A stretch of 54,661 nt of DNA, taken from Leptospira sp. (lineage in GTDB: Bacteria; Spirochaetota; Leptospiria; Leptospirales; Leptospiraceae). Location: positions 1-54,661 of the forward strand of contig JACVCB010000025.1 of assembly GCA_016742255.1 (NCBI GenBank). The letters run 5' to 3'. Under the pieces are notes generated by a model. That model saw only the letters and a program-made list of their open reading frames with translations, searched no databases and had not been told where the DNA came from. Made by a program: the position numbers and the translations under genes. Shown one piece after another: positions 29,110 to 39,529 of this stretch. The stretch's first letter is position 1; each line of letters begins with the position of its first letter.

Positions 29110-30626
29110 AACTCATTGATATCCTAAAAAAAATTCCAGAGATTAAACTCATAAGAGGAGAAGGTGACTTTGAAGTTCACTATGTTTGGGCTGACAGTCG
29201 CAAACTAACCTCCAAGGATATTTTTGTCCTCCCTTTGGGTAGTGATGATGTATTAGAATCATATTTACAAATGGCTCACAAGTTAGGTTGCCAAGTCGTT
29301 CTGGTCTCCAAACGAAATTTAAAACTAAATGGACTCAGTTTATTTACCACAGTATTGGAATCAGAAGAGCCGTTAGGTGATTTACATGGAAAATTAGCAT
29401 CCTTACTTCTGGGTTTTCCTTCCAAAAAATTGAAAATCATAGGTATCACTGGTACAAATGGAAAAACTTCCTTAACCTTTATTTTGTTCCATATCGCTAA
29501 AAAATTAGGTAAAAAAGTTGCTCTCATAGGTACTGTCCAAATTCAAATTTTAGACCGTGTTTTAGAATCGGGTTATACAACACCTGATGCTTCTTCTCTT
29601 AACTTATTACTCAAAGAGATGGTAGAAGAAGGTGTAGAATATGTTTTCATGGAGATGAGTAGCCATGGATTAAAACTGGGAAGGGTTTCTGGTCTTGAAA
29701 TTACTTGTGCAGGATTTACGAATTTAACCCAGGACCATTTAGACTTTCATGAAAGTATGGATGATTATTTTGAAAGTAAGTTTAAAATCTTTCAATTACT
29801 CGAACAGTCATCGGTAAAAAATAAATTTGGTCTTGTCGCTGGCGATGTATCCTTTGGTGACAAAATGATCCAAAGGATAAGAGAAGCTAATTTAAAATCA
29901 CCCATCTATATCCTAGGAAAATCTGGAGAATTTCATTATAGTAACACAAAACTTTCGTTACTTGGAAGTGAATACAGATTCCATAAAAAGGAAAAAAATC
30001 TCCCTTTTATCGAGGTGAGAACGGTTCACACAAACTTACTCGGTAATTTTAATGTTTTTAATACAGCATTTGCAATGTCCATTGCATACGAACTTGGATT
30101 TCCTTGGGATGATGTGGTCAAAGCTGTCGATACAATCCCTACAGTTCCTGGACGTTTCCATGTAGTTCCTTATCCAGACAAATCTCGCATAGCAGTAGTA
30201 GATTATGCCCATACACCAGATGCATTGGAGAATATCTTAAAGAGTTGTGTAGAAATTCGACCGAAACAAATCATTTGTTTGTTTGGTTGTGGTGGTGATC
30301 GTGACCGAACAAAACGTCCACAAATGGCAAAAATTGCCGAAACCTTAGCTGATTTTGTCATTTTAACATCAGACAACCCAAGAACCGAAAATCCCGAAAC
30401 AATTCTCGATGAGATTGAAGCAGGTTTTTCACGTGGTTTCAAACGGTATGAAAAAATTACAGACCGAAGCACTGCAATTAGGCGAGCAGTTTCCTTGTTA
30501 GAAAAGGATGGAATTTTGGTTGTCGCAGGTAAAGGTCACGAGACCTATCAAATTCTCGGAAAAGAGAAAATTAAGTTCGTTGATTTTGAAGAAATAGAAA
30601 ATGCATTTTTAAATTTAAACACCTAA
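29106..30626 (+). CDS. murE: UDP-MurNAc-tripeptide synthetase, meso-diaminopimelate type
   Basis: Adds the third residue to UDP-MurNAc-dipeptide in peptidoglycan synthesis. Mur ligase layout: N-terminal UDP-binding domain, ATP site [12 protein letters not shown] (about 114-125), the [12 protein letters not shown] loop, and the C-terminal domain with [11 protein letters not shown] and DNPRTENP (about 423-430). DNPR is the signature of enzymes that select meso-diaminopimelate rather than lysine or ornithine. 506 residues. ftsI, normally before murE, is absent here. Confidence 0.95.
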   Translation: MKLIDILKKIPEIKLIRGEGDFEVHYVWADSRKLTSKDIFVLPLGSDDVLESYLQMAHKLGCQVVLVSKRNLKLNGLSLFTTVLESEEPLGDLHGKLASLLLGFPSKKLKIIGITGTNGKTSLTFILFHIAKKLGKKVALIGTVQIQILDRVLESGYTTPDASSLNLLLKEMVEEGVEYVFMEMSSHGLKLGRVSGLEITCAGFTNLTQDHLDFHESMDDYFESKFKIFQLLEQSSVKNKFGLVAGDVSFGDKMIQRIREANLKSPIYILGKSGEFHYSNTKLSLLGSEYRFHKKEKNLPFIEVRTVHTNLLGNFNVFNTAFAMSIAYELGFPWDDVVKAVDTIPTVPGRFHVVPYPDKSRIAVVDYAHTPDALENILKSCVEIRPKQIICLFGCGGDRDRTKRPQMAKIAETLADFVILTSDNPRTENPETILDEIEAGFSRGFKRYEKITDRSTAIRRAVSLLEKDGILVVAGKGHETYQILGKEKIKFVDFEEIENAFLNLNT

Positions 30627-30642
30627 CGATAGAGGATACAGT

Positions 30643-31755
30643 ATGTTCCAATGGATTTATGAAACATTTGGCAATGATTATGGTTTTTTAAGAGTTTTTA
30701 GTTATGTGACTCTACGTGCGATGATGGCTGGGCTTACGTCTATGTTTATCACTTTTATTTTTGGAAAATCACTCATTTCCTTTTTATTATCCTTAAAATT
30801 CCGTGAATCAGTGAGAAATGATGGGCCACAGTCCCATGCAACCAAATCGGGAACACCTACAATGGGTGGATTGATTATGATTTTATCATTAACCATCTCA
30901 ACATTGTTATGGGGTAATTTGTCCAACTTAAACGTCATTTTACTTTTAATCTCTGCCATACTATTTGCTGGACTTGGTTTTACAGATGATTATATGAAGT
31001 CTGTTAAAAAAATTAAAGGAGGAATGAGAGCAAGAACCAAATTTGTTGTGACTATCCTCTTTGCAGTGACAATCACTACCTTATACTTCTATTATACTGG
31101 TAAATCCAATACAAATCCACAAAAAGGAATCATTTTCACAATCACTGATTTATTTTTACCTTTTGTGAAGGGTCCAGTTTGGAATTTGGGTCTTTTAGCT
31201 GTTCCTTTCGCAATACTGGTATTAATCGGTAGTTCTCATGCAGTGAATTTAACAGATGGTTTAGATGGGTTGGCATCTGGAACAGTTGTGATTTCAACTG
31301 CCACTTTTGCCTTGATTTCATACGTATCAGGCACTCCTTCTGCTGCCAATTATTTGCACATTCCTTATCTACCAGGTTCTCACGAATACTCTGTTTTCCT
31401 TGCCGGACTTTCTGGTGCTTTACTTGGGTTTTTATGGTTCAATTGCCATCCCGCACAGGTGTTTATGGGAGATACAGGATCTTTGTTTTTAGGTTCAACC
31501 CTTGGGCTTGTCGCCATTATGTTAAAGAAGGAAATTTTACTTGTGATCCTTGGCGGAATTTTTGTTGCTGAAGCGGTCAGTGTGATTCTGCAAGTAGGCT
31601 CATTTAAATTAACAGGAAAACGAATTTTTAAAATGGCTCCTCTCCACCATCATTTTGAACTCTCAGGTTGGTCAGAAGAAAAAGTGGTGATCCGATTTTG
31701 GATCATAGGGATCATTCTTGCGATCATCACTCTCTCAACTTTAAAAATCCAATAA
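30643..31755 (+). CDS. mraY: Phospho-MurNAc-pentapeptide transferase
   Basis: Integral membrane enzyme (10 helices) that makes lipid I from UDP-MurNAc-pentapeptide and undecaprenyl phosphate. Motifs: [16 protein letters not shown], the catalytic [34 protein letters not shown] and [15 protein letters not shown]. 370 residues. Starts 16 bases after murE with AGAGG before the ATG; its TAA overlaps the ftsW ATG by one base. Confidence 0.96.
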   Translation: MFQWIYETFGNDYGFLRVFSYVTLRAMMAGLTSMFITFIFGKSLISFLLSLKFRESVRNDGPQSHATKSGTPTMGGLIMILSLTISTLLWGNLSNLNVILLLISAILFAGLGFTDDYMKSVKKIKGGMRARTKFVVTILFAVTITTLYFYYTGKSNTNPQKGIIFTITDLFLPFVKGPVWNLGLLAVPFAILVLIGSSHAVNLTDGLDGLASGTVVISTATFALISYVSGTPSAANYLHIPYLPGSHEYSVFLAGLSGALLGFLWFNCHPAQVFMGDTGSLFLGSTLGLVAIMLKKEILLVILGGIFVAEAVSVILQVGSFKLTGKRIFKMAPLHHHFELSGWSEEKVVIRFWIIGIILAIITLSTLKIQ

Positions 31756-32903
31756 TGGAAATATTTCGTTCCATACGAAATTTATTACGATTTGGTTCGT
31801 CTCGTTTTGATGGACCAATGTTATTTTTCATGTTTTTACTATTTGGAATGGGAATCATTGTGATGTTCAGTGCTTCTGTGATCCCAGCCGAAAGAGAGTT
31901 TTCTGATTCCTATTATTACTTAAGAAAACAATTGTTATGGGGTGCAGTAGGAGTAGTTTTATTTCTAATTTTTTGCCAAATACCTTACCAATTTTTAGTT
32001 AAATGGTCTTTTGTTTTTTCTCTCCTTAGTTTATTATTACTAATAGCAGTTTTCATACCTGGATTGGGTAAGTCTGTTGGAACCAGTTATGGACGCAGTT
32101 TTAACCGTTGGATCCAAATTGCAGGATTTCAAATCCAACCTTCTGAATTTTCGAAGATTAGTATTTTACTCTTTGCATCTTACTTCTTCTATAACTTTGA
32201 TTTTAAAAAGATCAAATGGGATCAAAAGAAGATCATCTCCCTAGTCGTTATCTTTTTAACTTTACTGCTCATTGTCATTGAACCTGCATTTGGTACCACA
32301 GTCGAATTGTTACTCGTTCTTTTTTTCTTTGTATTGTTAGCTGGTTTCCCCATGAAACGTTTGTTTATTTTAGGTGCATCAGTGATTCCACTTTTAGTTG
32401 TACTTGTGACACAAGTGGGTTATCGTAAAAAACGACTCGAGATATGGCTCGACCCTTATAAGTTTCGGTTTGATGAAGGACACCAATTGGTGACAAGTTT
32501 TCGGGCTTTTTTTGATGGTGGTACCAGCGGAAAAGCGATTGGTACAGGTTATGCTCACAGGTATTTAGCATACAGCCATACAGATTTTGTATTGTCTTCC
32601 TATGTGGAAGATTTTGGTTTTGTTGGATTTTGTTTTTTTCTTTTAGTCGTTTTGTTTTTGATGGTTCGAATTTTTTTACTCTTACAAAGGACCAAAGATA
32701 AACTGGGATACTTTTTAGGTGCGGGAATTCTGATTTTATTCGGATTCCAAACCATTTTAAACTTATTTGTGATCACAGGAATTGTGCCTGTAACGGGAAT
32801 TTCTCTTCCTTTCTTAAGTTATGGTGGTTCTTCCTTACTTACAATTTTTATCCTTTTCGGAATTCTTGCCAACATTACGTGTAAAGAGAATTTGGTCGTA
32901 TGA
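31755..32903 (+). CDS. ftsW: Lipid II polymerase of the SEDS family, FtsW
   Basis: SEDS glycosyltransferase with about 10 membrane helices that polymerises lipid II at the septum together with a class B penicillin-binding protein. Motifs: MFSASVIPAERE, SFNRWIQIAGFQIQPSEFSK, IVIEPAFGTTVELL (catalytic Asp position of RodA/FtsW seen here as the E-P-x-F-G-T loop), and VTGISLPFLSYGGSSLL at the end. Called FtsW rather than RodA because it lies between mraY and murG. ATG 31755 (382 residues) overlaps the mraY stop; a longer reading would run inside mraY. Confidence 0.92.
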   Translation: MEIFRSIRNLLRFGSSRFDGPMLFFMFLLFGMGIIVMFSASVIPAEREFSDSYYYLRKQLLWGAVGVVLFLIFCQIPYQFLVKWSFVFSLLSLLLLIAVFIPGLGKSVGTSYGRSFNRWIQIAGFQIQPSEFSKISILLFASYFFYNFDFKKIKWDQKKIISLVVIFLTLLLIVIEPAFGTTVELLLVLFFFVLLAGFPMKRLFILGASVIPLLVVLVTQVGYRKKRLEIWLDPYKFRFDEGHQLVTSFRAFFDGGTSGKAIGTGYAHRYLAYSHTDFVLSSYVEDFGFVGFCFFLLVVLFLMVRIFLLLQRTKDKLGYFLGAGILILFGFQTILNLFVITGIVPVTGISLPFLSYGGSSLLTIFILFGILANITCKENLVV

Positions 32904-33985
32904 ATGGATCGATATTGATTGCAGCGGGTGGAACAGGTGGGCATATCTCACCTGGAGTAGCACTCGCAGAGATACTAAGTGAAAAAGTTAATGTGTTTGG
33001 TTTTGATTCTGTATTCATCCATTCACTCGTGCGAAACCAAAACAATCCAGATCTTTTAAACCCTCCTTGTGAAGTGATTTGGCATAATATCCCCCAATTG
33101 GGAGGAATCAAAACGATTCTTTATCCTATTTTATTCATTTTACCATTTATCAAAACGATTTTTGTATTCAGAAGGTTAAATATAAATGCAGTCATCGGAA
33201 TGGGTGGTTATTCCAGTTTACCTGCAATTCTTTATGCCATTCTGTTTCGAAAACCTTTGTACCTTTGTGAACAAAATTGTGTACCAGGAAAAATCACTCG
33301 TGTCTTTTCAAAATTTGCCAAAAAAATTGCCTTTAGTTTTCCAATCGTAGAAGAATTTAATATCCCAGGGAAAATCATTGGAAATCCGATTCGAAAACGA
33401 GTTGTTCCTGAACATTTAAACATCCGTCAAAATGAAAACCTACATGAAGGCAAAAAAAACACAATCAATGTTCTCGTGTTAGGTGGATCACAAGGTGCAA
33501 GACAACTTAACCAAATGATCCTTAAGGCGATGGAAAATTCTGAAATTTCCACAAAGTATAAATTTCGTTTGTTAACAGGTACAAACCTTTATGACGAAAC
33601 AAAGAAAAAAGCAAATGATGACGCAGAGATTATATCCTATGCCAATGACATGAAACCAAATTATGAATGGGCAAATTTGGTTGTCGCAAGGTCTGGTGCA
33701 GGTGTTGTTGCCGAGTGTTTGGTTTTTGGTTTGCCTATGATTTTAATCCCATATCCTTTTGCGGCGGATAACCACCAGAAGGCAAATGCAAACTATCTTG
33801 AGAAGGAAGGTGCAGCTGTCACCATTCATTCAACAAGTGATGATCCAACTCAATTGGTAAAATTTCTATTATCCTGGAAGGATCATTCTGAAGTGTTACG
33901 CGAAATGGGTCATGTTAGTTTAGCACTTTCCAATGTGAATGCTGCTTACCAAACTGTTTCGTATTTTTTTTCGGAAACTAAGTAG
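32900..33985 (+). CDS. murG: UDP-GlcNAc:lipid I GlcNAc transferase
   Basis: GT28 enzyme on the inner membrane face that converts lipid I to lipid II. Motifs: IAAGGTGGHISPGVALAE (7-24), GMGGYSSLPAIL, CEQNCVPGKITRVF, VLGGSQGARQLNQMI and the donor site ARSGAGVVAECLVFGLPMILIPYPFAADNHQ region. 361 residues. The ATG overlaps the ftsW stop (ATGA). Confidence 0.95.
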   Translation: MNGSILIAAGGTGGHISPGVALAEILSEKVNVFGFDSVFIHSLVRNQNNPDLLNPPCEVIWHNIPQLGGIKTILYPILFILPFIKTIFVFRRLNINAVIGMGGYSSLPAILYAILFRKPLYLCEQNCVPGKITRVFSKFAKKIAFSFPIVEEFNIPGKIIGNPIRKRVVPEHLNIRQNENLHEGKKNTINVLVLGGSQGARQLNQMILKAMENSEISTKYKFRLLTGTNLYDETKKKANDDAEIISYANDMKPNYEWANLVVARSGAGVVAECLVFGLPMILIPYPFAADNHQKANANYLEKEGAAVTIHSTSDDPTQLVKFLLSWKDHSEVLREMGHVSLALSNVNAAYQTVSYFFSETK

Positions 33986-33994
33986 GCCTTGGAA

Positions 33995-35416
33995 ATGATG
34001 AAGGGACCTATCTTATTTTTAGGAATTGGTGGAAGTGGAATGTCGAGTTTAGCCCATATGGCACTTGATTTAAATATCCCAGTCATAGGATACGATCAAA
34101 AAAATTCTGAAATTACTGATTATTTAAAAGAACGCGGGGTGGTTTTATATCATTCGATTGAAGAAATTCCATTGAATGGAATTCAGATGGTTGTCTATAG
34201 TTCTGCCATCAATGATAAACACAAAGAAGTATTCAATCGTATCAAAGAACAGAACATTCCTTTGAAACATCGATCTGAGTTTATGCACTTACTTGTGTCC
34301 AAACAAAAATCCATCTCCGTCGCCGGTAGCCATGGCAAAACTTCCACAACAACCATGGTATCTCAAATTTTAACAGAAATGGGACTAAATCCAACAATCA
34401 TGATTGGTGGTGATACTAGTTTGTTACAAAAAAGAGGTGGGAAAATTGGAACTGGTGAATACGCAGTTTATGAATCAGATGAATCAGATGGTACTTTTTT
34501 AAAACACAAAGCCAATTTCCGTCTGCTTACCAATATCGATAATGATCACTTGGATTACTATCATACTCGAGAAAAACTGGAACAAGCATTCCTAACTTAT
34601 ATGGGATTTGATGTTGCTGGAGAAGTTGTTTTATTTGCTCGTGACCCTGGTATCACATCTGTTTTGAGATCAAATTATAAATCGATTCTATTTGATTCAG
34701 AATTTCGTCTCAATCTCCTCGTAACAAAAGAACAAACTCATGAAGAATGGTTTCAATATTTTGTATCAAACTACAAATCTCAAACCACTGTGATTGAATA
34801 TGAAATCAAAGCTGATTGTTTGCACTTTGTTTTTGAAAATGAAAAATATTCACTTACCTTACCTTATCCAGGAGTCCATTATTTAACCAATGGACTTGTT
34901 GCTCTCACTTGTGCGTTAAAACTAGGAATTACTCCATCAAAGTCGATTGAAATCCTTTCTCGATACATTGGAGTCAAAAGAAGACAAGAAATTCTAGGAA
35001 ATTGGAATGGTGTCACTGTCATAGATGATTATGGCCATCATCCGACAGAGATTCAAATGGTGATCCAATCCTTAAAAGATAAAAATAAGGCAATTGGAAA
35101 ACTCCATGTTATATTCCAACCACATCGGTATACTAGAACCAAATTATTGTTAAATGATCTTGCCAATTCACTAACGGGTGCAGATTTTTTATACCTATTA
35201 CCCATTTATTCCGCTGGAGAAACTCCAATCGAAGGGATTTCTTCAATGAGTTTTTTTCCATTCTTAGACAAAAACAAAACAGTTTTTTTGCCTGGTCTCA
35301 TAGAAGAAGATTTAATGGAAATCCAACCTAAATTGCAGAAAGGTGATTTCCTTCTTTGTTTGGGAGCCGGAAACGTGAGAGATTGGGGAACTTATCTATT
35401 AAACTCTAAAAACTAA
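33995..35416 (+). CDS. murC: UDP-MurNAc:L-alanine ligase
   Basis: First Mur ligase, adding L-Ala to UDP-MurNAc. GIGGSGMSSLAHMA at the start, ATP site VAGSHGKTSTTTM, DESDGTFLKHKANFRLLTNIDNDHLDYY region, and VIDDYGHHPTEI in the C-terminal domain. I use ATG 33995 with GTAGG nine bases upstream (473 residues); a TTG at 33989 or the next ATG at 33998 is also possible. Last gene of the plus-strand cell-wall group; murD, ddl, ftsQ, ftsA and ftsZ do not follow. Ends ten bases from purK on the other strand. Confidence 0.94.
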   Translation: MMKGPILFLGIGGSGMSSLAHMALDLNIPVIGYDQKNSEITDYLKERGVVLYHSIEEIPLNGIQMVVYSSAINDKHKEVFNRIKEQNIPLKHRSEFMHLLVSKQKSISVAGSHGKTSTTTMVSQILTEMGLNPTIMIGGDTSLLQKRGGKIGTGEYAVYESDESDGTFLKHKANFRLLTNIDNDHLDYYHTREKLEQAFLTYMGFDVAGEVVLFARDPGITSVLRSNYKSILFDSEFRLNLLVTKEQTHEEWFQYFVSNYKSQTTVIEYEIKADCLHFVFENEKYSLTLPYPGVHYLTNGLVALTCALKLGITPSKSIEILSRYIGVKRRQEILGNWNGVTVIDDYGHHPTEIQMVIQSLKDKNKAIGKLHVIFQPHRYTRTKLLLNDLANSLTGADFLYLLPIYSAGETPIEGISSMSFFPFLDKNKTVFLPGLIEEDLMEIQPKLQKGDFLLCLGAGNVRDWGTYLLNSKN

Positions 35417-35425
35417 AATTTCAGA

Positions 35426-36523
35426 TTATAACTCATGGAATAGGGGATTTACTTCTTCAAGTGTTCCCTTAAAATTCAAATGACCCATTTTCCTACCTTG
35501 TTTTGCTTCTTCTTTTCCGTACAAATGCAATCGGTACCGATCGTCTTTTAAAAGTTCCTTCGTGATTTTTAAACTTTCATCATACTGATTACCCAATATA
35601 TTTTTCATTAAAGTGGGTTTTGGTCTTACATCTGTGGGAGGAGTGTTTCCAGAAATTGCCTGCACATGTAGATAAAATTGAGAAAAACTTTGGCAATCTT
35701 GCGTATAATGACCAGTGTTATGTGGTCTAGGAGCAAATTCATTTAAATATAATAAATTGTCTTTTACAAAAAATTCGACACCCATCGTTCCTACATATTG
35801 TAATGACAGAGCAAGTTTAGAAGCAAGTTCAATCGATTCTAAATTAAGACCAATTGGGATCCTTGCAGGGAAAATTGATAAATCTAAGATATGATGTTTG
35901 TGTTCATTTTCAACGGCACCATAACAAACAATGTCTCCATTTTGGAAACGAGTTAAAATGATACTGATTTCCTTTTGAAACGGAATTACTTCTTCAATCA
36001 GGTACTCGGAACCATCATTTTGGAAGGCTTTTTCTAAAAAACCTTTGTAATCAGTTAGGTTCTGAATTTTGATTTGCCCTTTACCATCATAACCAAAACG
36101 CAAAGTTTTAATGATCCACGGAAATGGAATTGATACTTCAAATTGTGAAGTCTCTTTTGTTAAGTGAAAAAATTCAGCAGTTCTAAATCCAAGTTTTCGG
36201 AAATGTGATTTTTCTAAAAATCGATCCTGCGCAATGATGAGAGCTTGGGCAGGCGGAAAAACAGGAGTATCCGATTGTTCTTTTAGAAACTCTAATGTTG
36301 GTTTAGGAATATTTTCAAATTCAAAACTTAATACATCAATTGTTTTCAGAAATTTTTTTAAATCATCAAAAGATTCATAGGAAGCAACTGTCTCCTTTGC
36401 ACCTACCTTTAGTGAAGGTGAATTTTGATCTGGCGAATAACAATAAAACTCGTGACCTAATGGAATTGTTTCCAAACACATCATTTGCCCTAACTGACCC
36501 GATCCCAACACACCAATTTTCAT
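35426..36523 (-). CDS. purK: N5-carboxyaminoimidazole ribonucleotide synthase
   Basis: ATP-grasp enzyme that carboxylates AIR to N5-CAIR in purine synthesis. Start KIGVLGSGQLGQMMCLE, ATP-grasp core PWIIKTLRFGYDGKGQ, EEVIPFQKEISIILTR and the Mg site EFAPRPHNTGHYTQDC. 365 residues, normal. It follows purE after ten bases, so the two catalyse consecutive steps from one transcript. Confidence 0.94.
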   Translation of the reverse strand: MKIGVLGSGQLGQMMCLETIPLGHEFYCYSPDQNSPSLKVGAKETVASYESFDDLKKFLKTIDVLSFEFENIPKPTLEFLKEQSDTPVFPPAQALIIAQDRFLEKSHFRKLGFRTAEFFHLTKETSQFEVSIPFPWIIKTLRFGYDGKGQIKIQNLTDYKGFLEKAFQNDGSEYLIEEVIPFQKEISIILTRFQNGDIVCYGAVENEHKHHILDLSIFPARIPIGLNLESIELASKLALSLQYVGTMGVEFFVKDNLLYLNEFAPRPHNTGHYTQDCQSFSQFYLHVQAISGNTPPTDVRPKPTLMKNILGNQYDESLKITKELLKDDRYRLHLYGKEEAKQGRKMGHLNFKGTLEEVNPLFHEL

Positions 36524-36532
36524 TTTTATTCC

Positions 36533-37030
36533 CTAAACCAATTGGTCATTTTTTGAAAGAGCAGAGACACGATTTGTATTCGCATAGTCTTCAAGTTTTT
36601 TAGAAAGTTTTGGATCGAGTAGAGAAAGGATTCGTATTGCAAGTAAACCTGCATTGGCTGCCCCACTGGTTCCAATGGCAAGTGTTCCTACTGGAACTCC
36701 CTTCGGCATTTGAACGATTGAAAGTAAACTATCCATTCCATTTAAGGCTTTTGATAAAATCGGCACACCTAATACAGGCAAGGTGGTAAGTGAGGCTGTC
36801 ATTCCTGGAAGGTGAGCAGCACCACCAGCTCCTGCAATGATGACTCCAAATCCATTTGCCTTTGCATTTTTCGCAAATTCAAACATTCTGTCTGGCGAAC
36901 GGTGAGCAGAAACAATTTCCTTCTCAAATGGAATACCAAATTCAGTGAGGATTTCACAGGTTTCCTTCATAGTATCCCAATCAGAATAGGATCCCATTAT
37001 CACTGCAACTTTTGGTAAGAGGTTTGTCAT
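36533..37030 (-). CDS. purE: N5-carboxyaminoimidazole ribonucleotide mutase
   Basis: Converts N5-CAIR to CAIR. Class I Pur[21 protein letters not shown], the active-site SAHRSPDRM with the catalytic His, [11 protein letters not shown] and [20 protein letters not shown]. 165 residues. First gene of purEK, inserted between the murC end and murF, all on the minus strand from murF to purK. Confidence 0.95.
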   Translation of the reverse strand: MTNLLPKVAVIMGSYSDWDTMKETCEILTEFGIPFEKEIVSAHRSPDRMFEFAKNAKANGFGVIIAGAGGAAHLPGMTASLTTLPVLGVPILSKALNGMDSLLSIVQMPKGVPVGTLAIGTSGAANAGLLAIRILSLLDPKLSKKLEDYANTNRVSALSKNDQLV

Positions 37031-37060
37031 ACGTTGAATCTAAAAAAACCTATTTCGTTA

Positions 37061-38440
37061 TCAACCCTTAAATGATTCAAGTTCTGCTGTAATTTCTTCC
37101 ATTTTCATGGACCTTGATCCTTTGATTAAAATCACAGCCCCTTTCGGGATCTCATTTTTGATATAAGAAATGATTCCTTGTTTATCCTGAAAATACTTTC
37201 CCCGCGAAAATTGTTTTACCATTGGAATAGTATCTTCACCTAATGCTAGTAATGTTCCTTTCCCGATTTTTTCTAATTCTTTACCAACTTTTTCATGGTA
37301 ATATTTAGAGAACTTTCCAAGTTCCTTCATTGTGCCCAAAACCCAAACAATTTCCTTTCCTAGAGCATACTGCACACTTGCATCTATACTTGATAAAACA
37401 GACTCTGGGTTTGCATTATAACTATCATCGATGATGGTATAATACCCTTTTTTGATGTTGAGTCGTTTGTTGGGACTTTTGTAAGTCTGGATCGCCCGTT
37501 TCATTTGAACGTCGGAGATTCCAAAATAAGAACCAACGGCGATCATCCCACGTACATTACTGAGAAGTTTGGAACCAGGAATTTTCCAATGGATGGATTC
37601 ATTTTTCCATTGTAAATGGAATCCATTCTTTTCAATGGATTTGATTTTTAGTTCCGGATTTTTTGTGTGTTTCCAAACAATCAACTTTGCATTTAGTTTT
37701 TTTGACTTTTGTTTGATACGATCTAAAAAATCCAAATCATCTGGTACAAAGAGTACTCCCGAAGCCCGTAACCCTAAAATAATATCTGATTTTTCCTCTG
37801 CTATATTTTCTCTGGATTTTAGGTTTTCAATATGTGCCGAACCAATATTCGTAATTAACGCATGAGTAGGTTCTGCAATTTTTGATAATCTTTCTATCTC
37901 ACCTCTGTGGTTCATGCCCATTTCACAAATAACAACTCTAGTCAGTTCTGTGATTCGAAAGAGTGTAAAGGGAACACCAATTTCATTATTGTAATTTTTT
38001 TCTGTCATCACAATGGATTTAGAATCCAAATAGGAAAAAAGACCACCTAATAGATCTTTTGTGGTTGTTTTTCCTGAGGAACCAGTGATGGCAAGGATAA
38101 TTGGGTTAAAACGATTTCGATGGTAATTAGAGAGTTTCCCTAGCGCAACTAAGGTATCTTTAACAAATATTGCTTTCTTTTGGTCTTCCTTTGTAAGTGT
38201 TTTGAGAATGGGATGATTTATCTCACATAAAAATCCAGATGCACCAGCTTTTAATGCATCAGAAATAAACTGATGACCATCCCGTTCGGCACGAAGAGGG
38301 ACAAAAAGTGAATCCTTTTTGATTTCCCGAGATGAGGTGGAAATCCATCGGAATTTTGGATTCTTTGGATTCTCCCAATCTGGTTTCATCGAAAACAAAC
38401 TTAGAATAGTTGACAGGGAATATTCAAATGGTGCGATCAT
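37061..38440 (-). CDS. murF: UDP-MurNAc-tripeptide:D-Ala-D-Ala ligase
   Basis: Last cytoplasmic Mur ligase. N-terminal domain with ISTSSREIKKDSLFVPLR, ATP site AITGSSGKTTTKDLL, EMGMNHRGEIERLSKIA, NIGSAHIENLKSREN and the C-terminal YTIIDDSYNANPESVLSSID. 459 residues. In most bacteria murF lies between murE and mraY; here it is inverted and sits beyond purEK, about 30 bases upstream of purE and divergent from the oxidoreductase. Confidence 0.95.
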   Translation of the reverse strand: MIAPFEYSLSTILSLFSMKPDWENPKNPKFRWISTSSREIKKDSLFVPLRAERDGHQFISDALKAGASGFLCEINHPILKTLTKEDQKKAIFVKDTLVALGKLSNYHRNRFNPIILAITGSSGKTTTKDLLGGLFSYLDSKSIVMTEKNYNNEIGVPFTLFRITELTRVVICEMGMNHRGEIERLSKIAEPTHALITNIGSAHIENLKSRENIAEEKSDIILGLRASGVLFVPDDLDFLDRIKQKSKKLNAKLIVWKHTKNPELKIKSIEKNGFHLQWKNESIHWKIPGSKLLSNVRGMIAVGSYFGISDVQMKRAIQTYKSPNKRLNIKKGYYTIIDDSYNANPESVLSSIDASVQYALGKEIVWVLGTMKELGKFSKYYHEKVGKELEKIGKGTLLALGEDTIPMVKQFSRGKYFQDKQGIISYIKNEIPKGAVILIKGSRSMKMEEITAELESFKG

Positions 38441-38491
38441 AGCTTCTAAGCCAGATTCTCCAAGAAAGAAAGATTTTAAAGAAAAACTTAC

Positions 38492-39526
38492 ATGAAACCA
38501 ACTAAAATCAAAACGATTCTCATTGGTCTTGGACGAATCGCTTCCAAATTAGAAAAGGACCCCTTTCGGAAAAAACCATGCACTCATATGGGTGTCCTCA
38601 TGTCCGCTTGGGGAAAAAGCCAATTTGAATTTGTCTCTGGTTTTGATTCAAATCCAGAGGTGTGTTTAGAATTCCAAAACCAATGGAAAACTCCCACAGA
38701 AACAGGATTTCCAGGTTTCCTTTTAGAAAACAAAACTTTACCCATTGATTTAGCCATCATTGCGACACCGAGCCATACTCATGAATTTTATGCGAAAGAA
38801 TGTTTAAAACTTGGTATCAGGAACCTCCTCGTTGAAAAACCAGTTGCCATGTCAAAAAGTGGAGCAAAATCGATTGCAACATTGGCAAAGGCAAAAAAAG
38901 CAAGGGTATGGATCAACCATGAAAGGAGATACCATCCAAGTTATCGTTTTGTAAGGGATGAATTAGAAAAAGGCAATTTTGGAATATTAAAATCGATTCG
39001 GGCCTCCGTCTTCACGTCAGCAAAAAATCCAGGAATCGCATTTTCGAAGTTTGGTGGTGGACCATTACTCCACGATGGAACACATGCGATGGACCTTATC
39101 CATTGGTTAGTCGGAAAACCAAAACTTATTTTTGCAAAGGTAGAAAGACCAAAAAAAGGAATGGTCGAAACAAGGGCGTATGCATGTTTTGAGTCGAAAT
39201 CAAATGTTGAAATCGTTTTAGATGTTTCTGGAGGAAGGGATTATTTCCAATTTGAAATCGATATCCATACAAGTTCACATCGTATTATTTGTTCAAATGA
39301 TGGATTTCAGTTTTTCCAGTCAACACCTTCTAAATTGTATAAAGGATTCCAAAGTCTCCAATCATACATACCCAAACAATTTCCAAAACCTGCGTCTTCA
39401 AATGCGTTTTTGGGAATTTATAATGAAATTCAATCAGTCATTCATGGTGAATCAAACCATATGGAAGGGACATTGTCTGAAAATATACAAATCTTAGAAA
39501 GTATCGAATCTATTTATAGGCACTAA
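38492..39526 (+). CDS. Gfo/Idh/MocA-family oxidoreductase
   Basis: NAD(P)-dependent sugar-type oxidoreductase, 344 residues. The N-terminal Rossmann domain opens with KTILIGLGRIASKLEKD, and LLVEKPVAMSKSGAKSIATL is the family's EKP motif. The second domain has RRYHPSYRFVRDELEKGNFG and GGGPLLHDGTHAMDLIHWL, with the catalytic-type His. Substrate unknown; an envelope sugar would suit the neighbourhood. The UbiB-family gene starts three bases after its stop, so they are probably co-transcribed. Confidence 0.87.
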   Translation: MKPTKIKTILIGLGRIASKLEKDPFRKKPCTHMGVLMSAWGKSQFEFVSGFDSNPEVCLEFQNQWKTPTETGFPGFLLENKTLPIDLAIIATPSHTHEFYAKECLKLGIRNLLVEKPVAMSKSGAKSIATLAKAKKARVWINHERRYHPSYRFVRDELEKGNFGILKSIRASVFTSAKNPGIAFSKFGGGPLLHDGTHAMDLIHWLVGKPKLIFAKVERPKKGMVETRAYACFESKSNVEIVLDVSGGRDYFQFEIDIHTSSHRIICSNDGFQFFQSTPSKLYKGFQSLQSYIPKQFPKPASSNAFLGIYNEIQSVIHGESNHMEGTLSENIQILESIESIYRH

Positions 39527-39529
39527 ATC

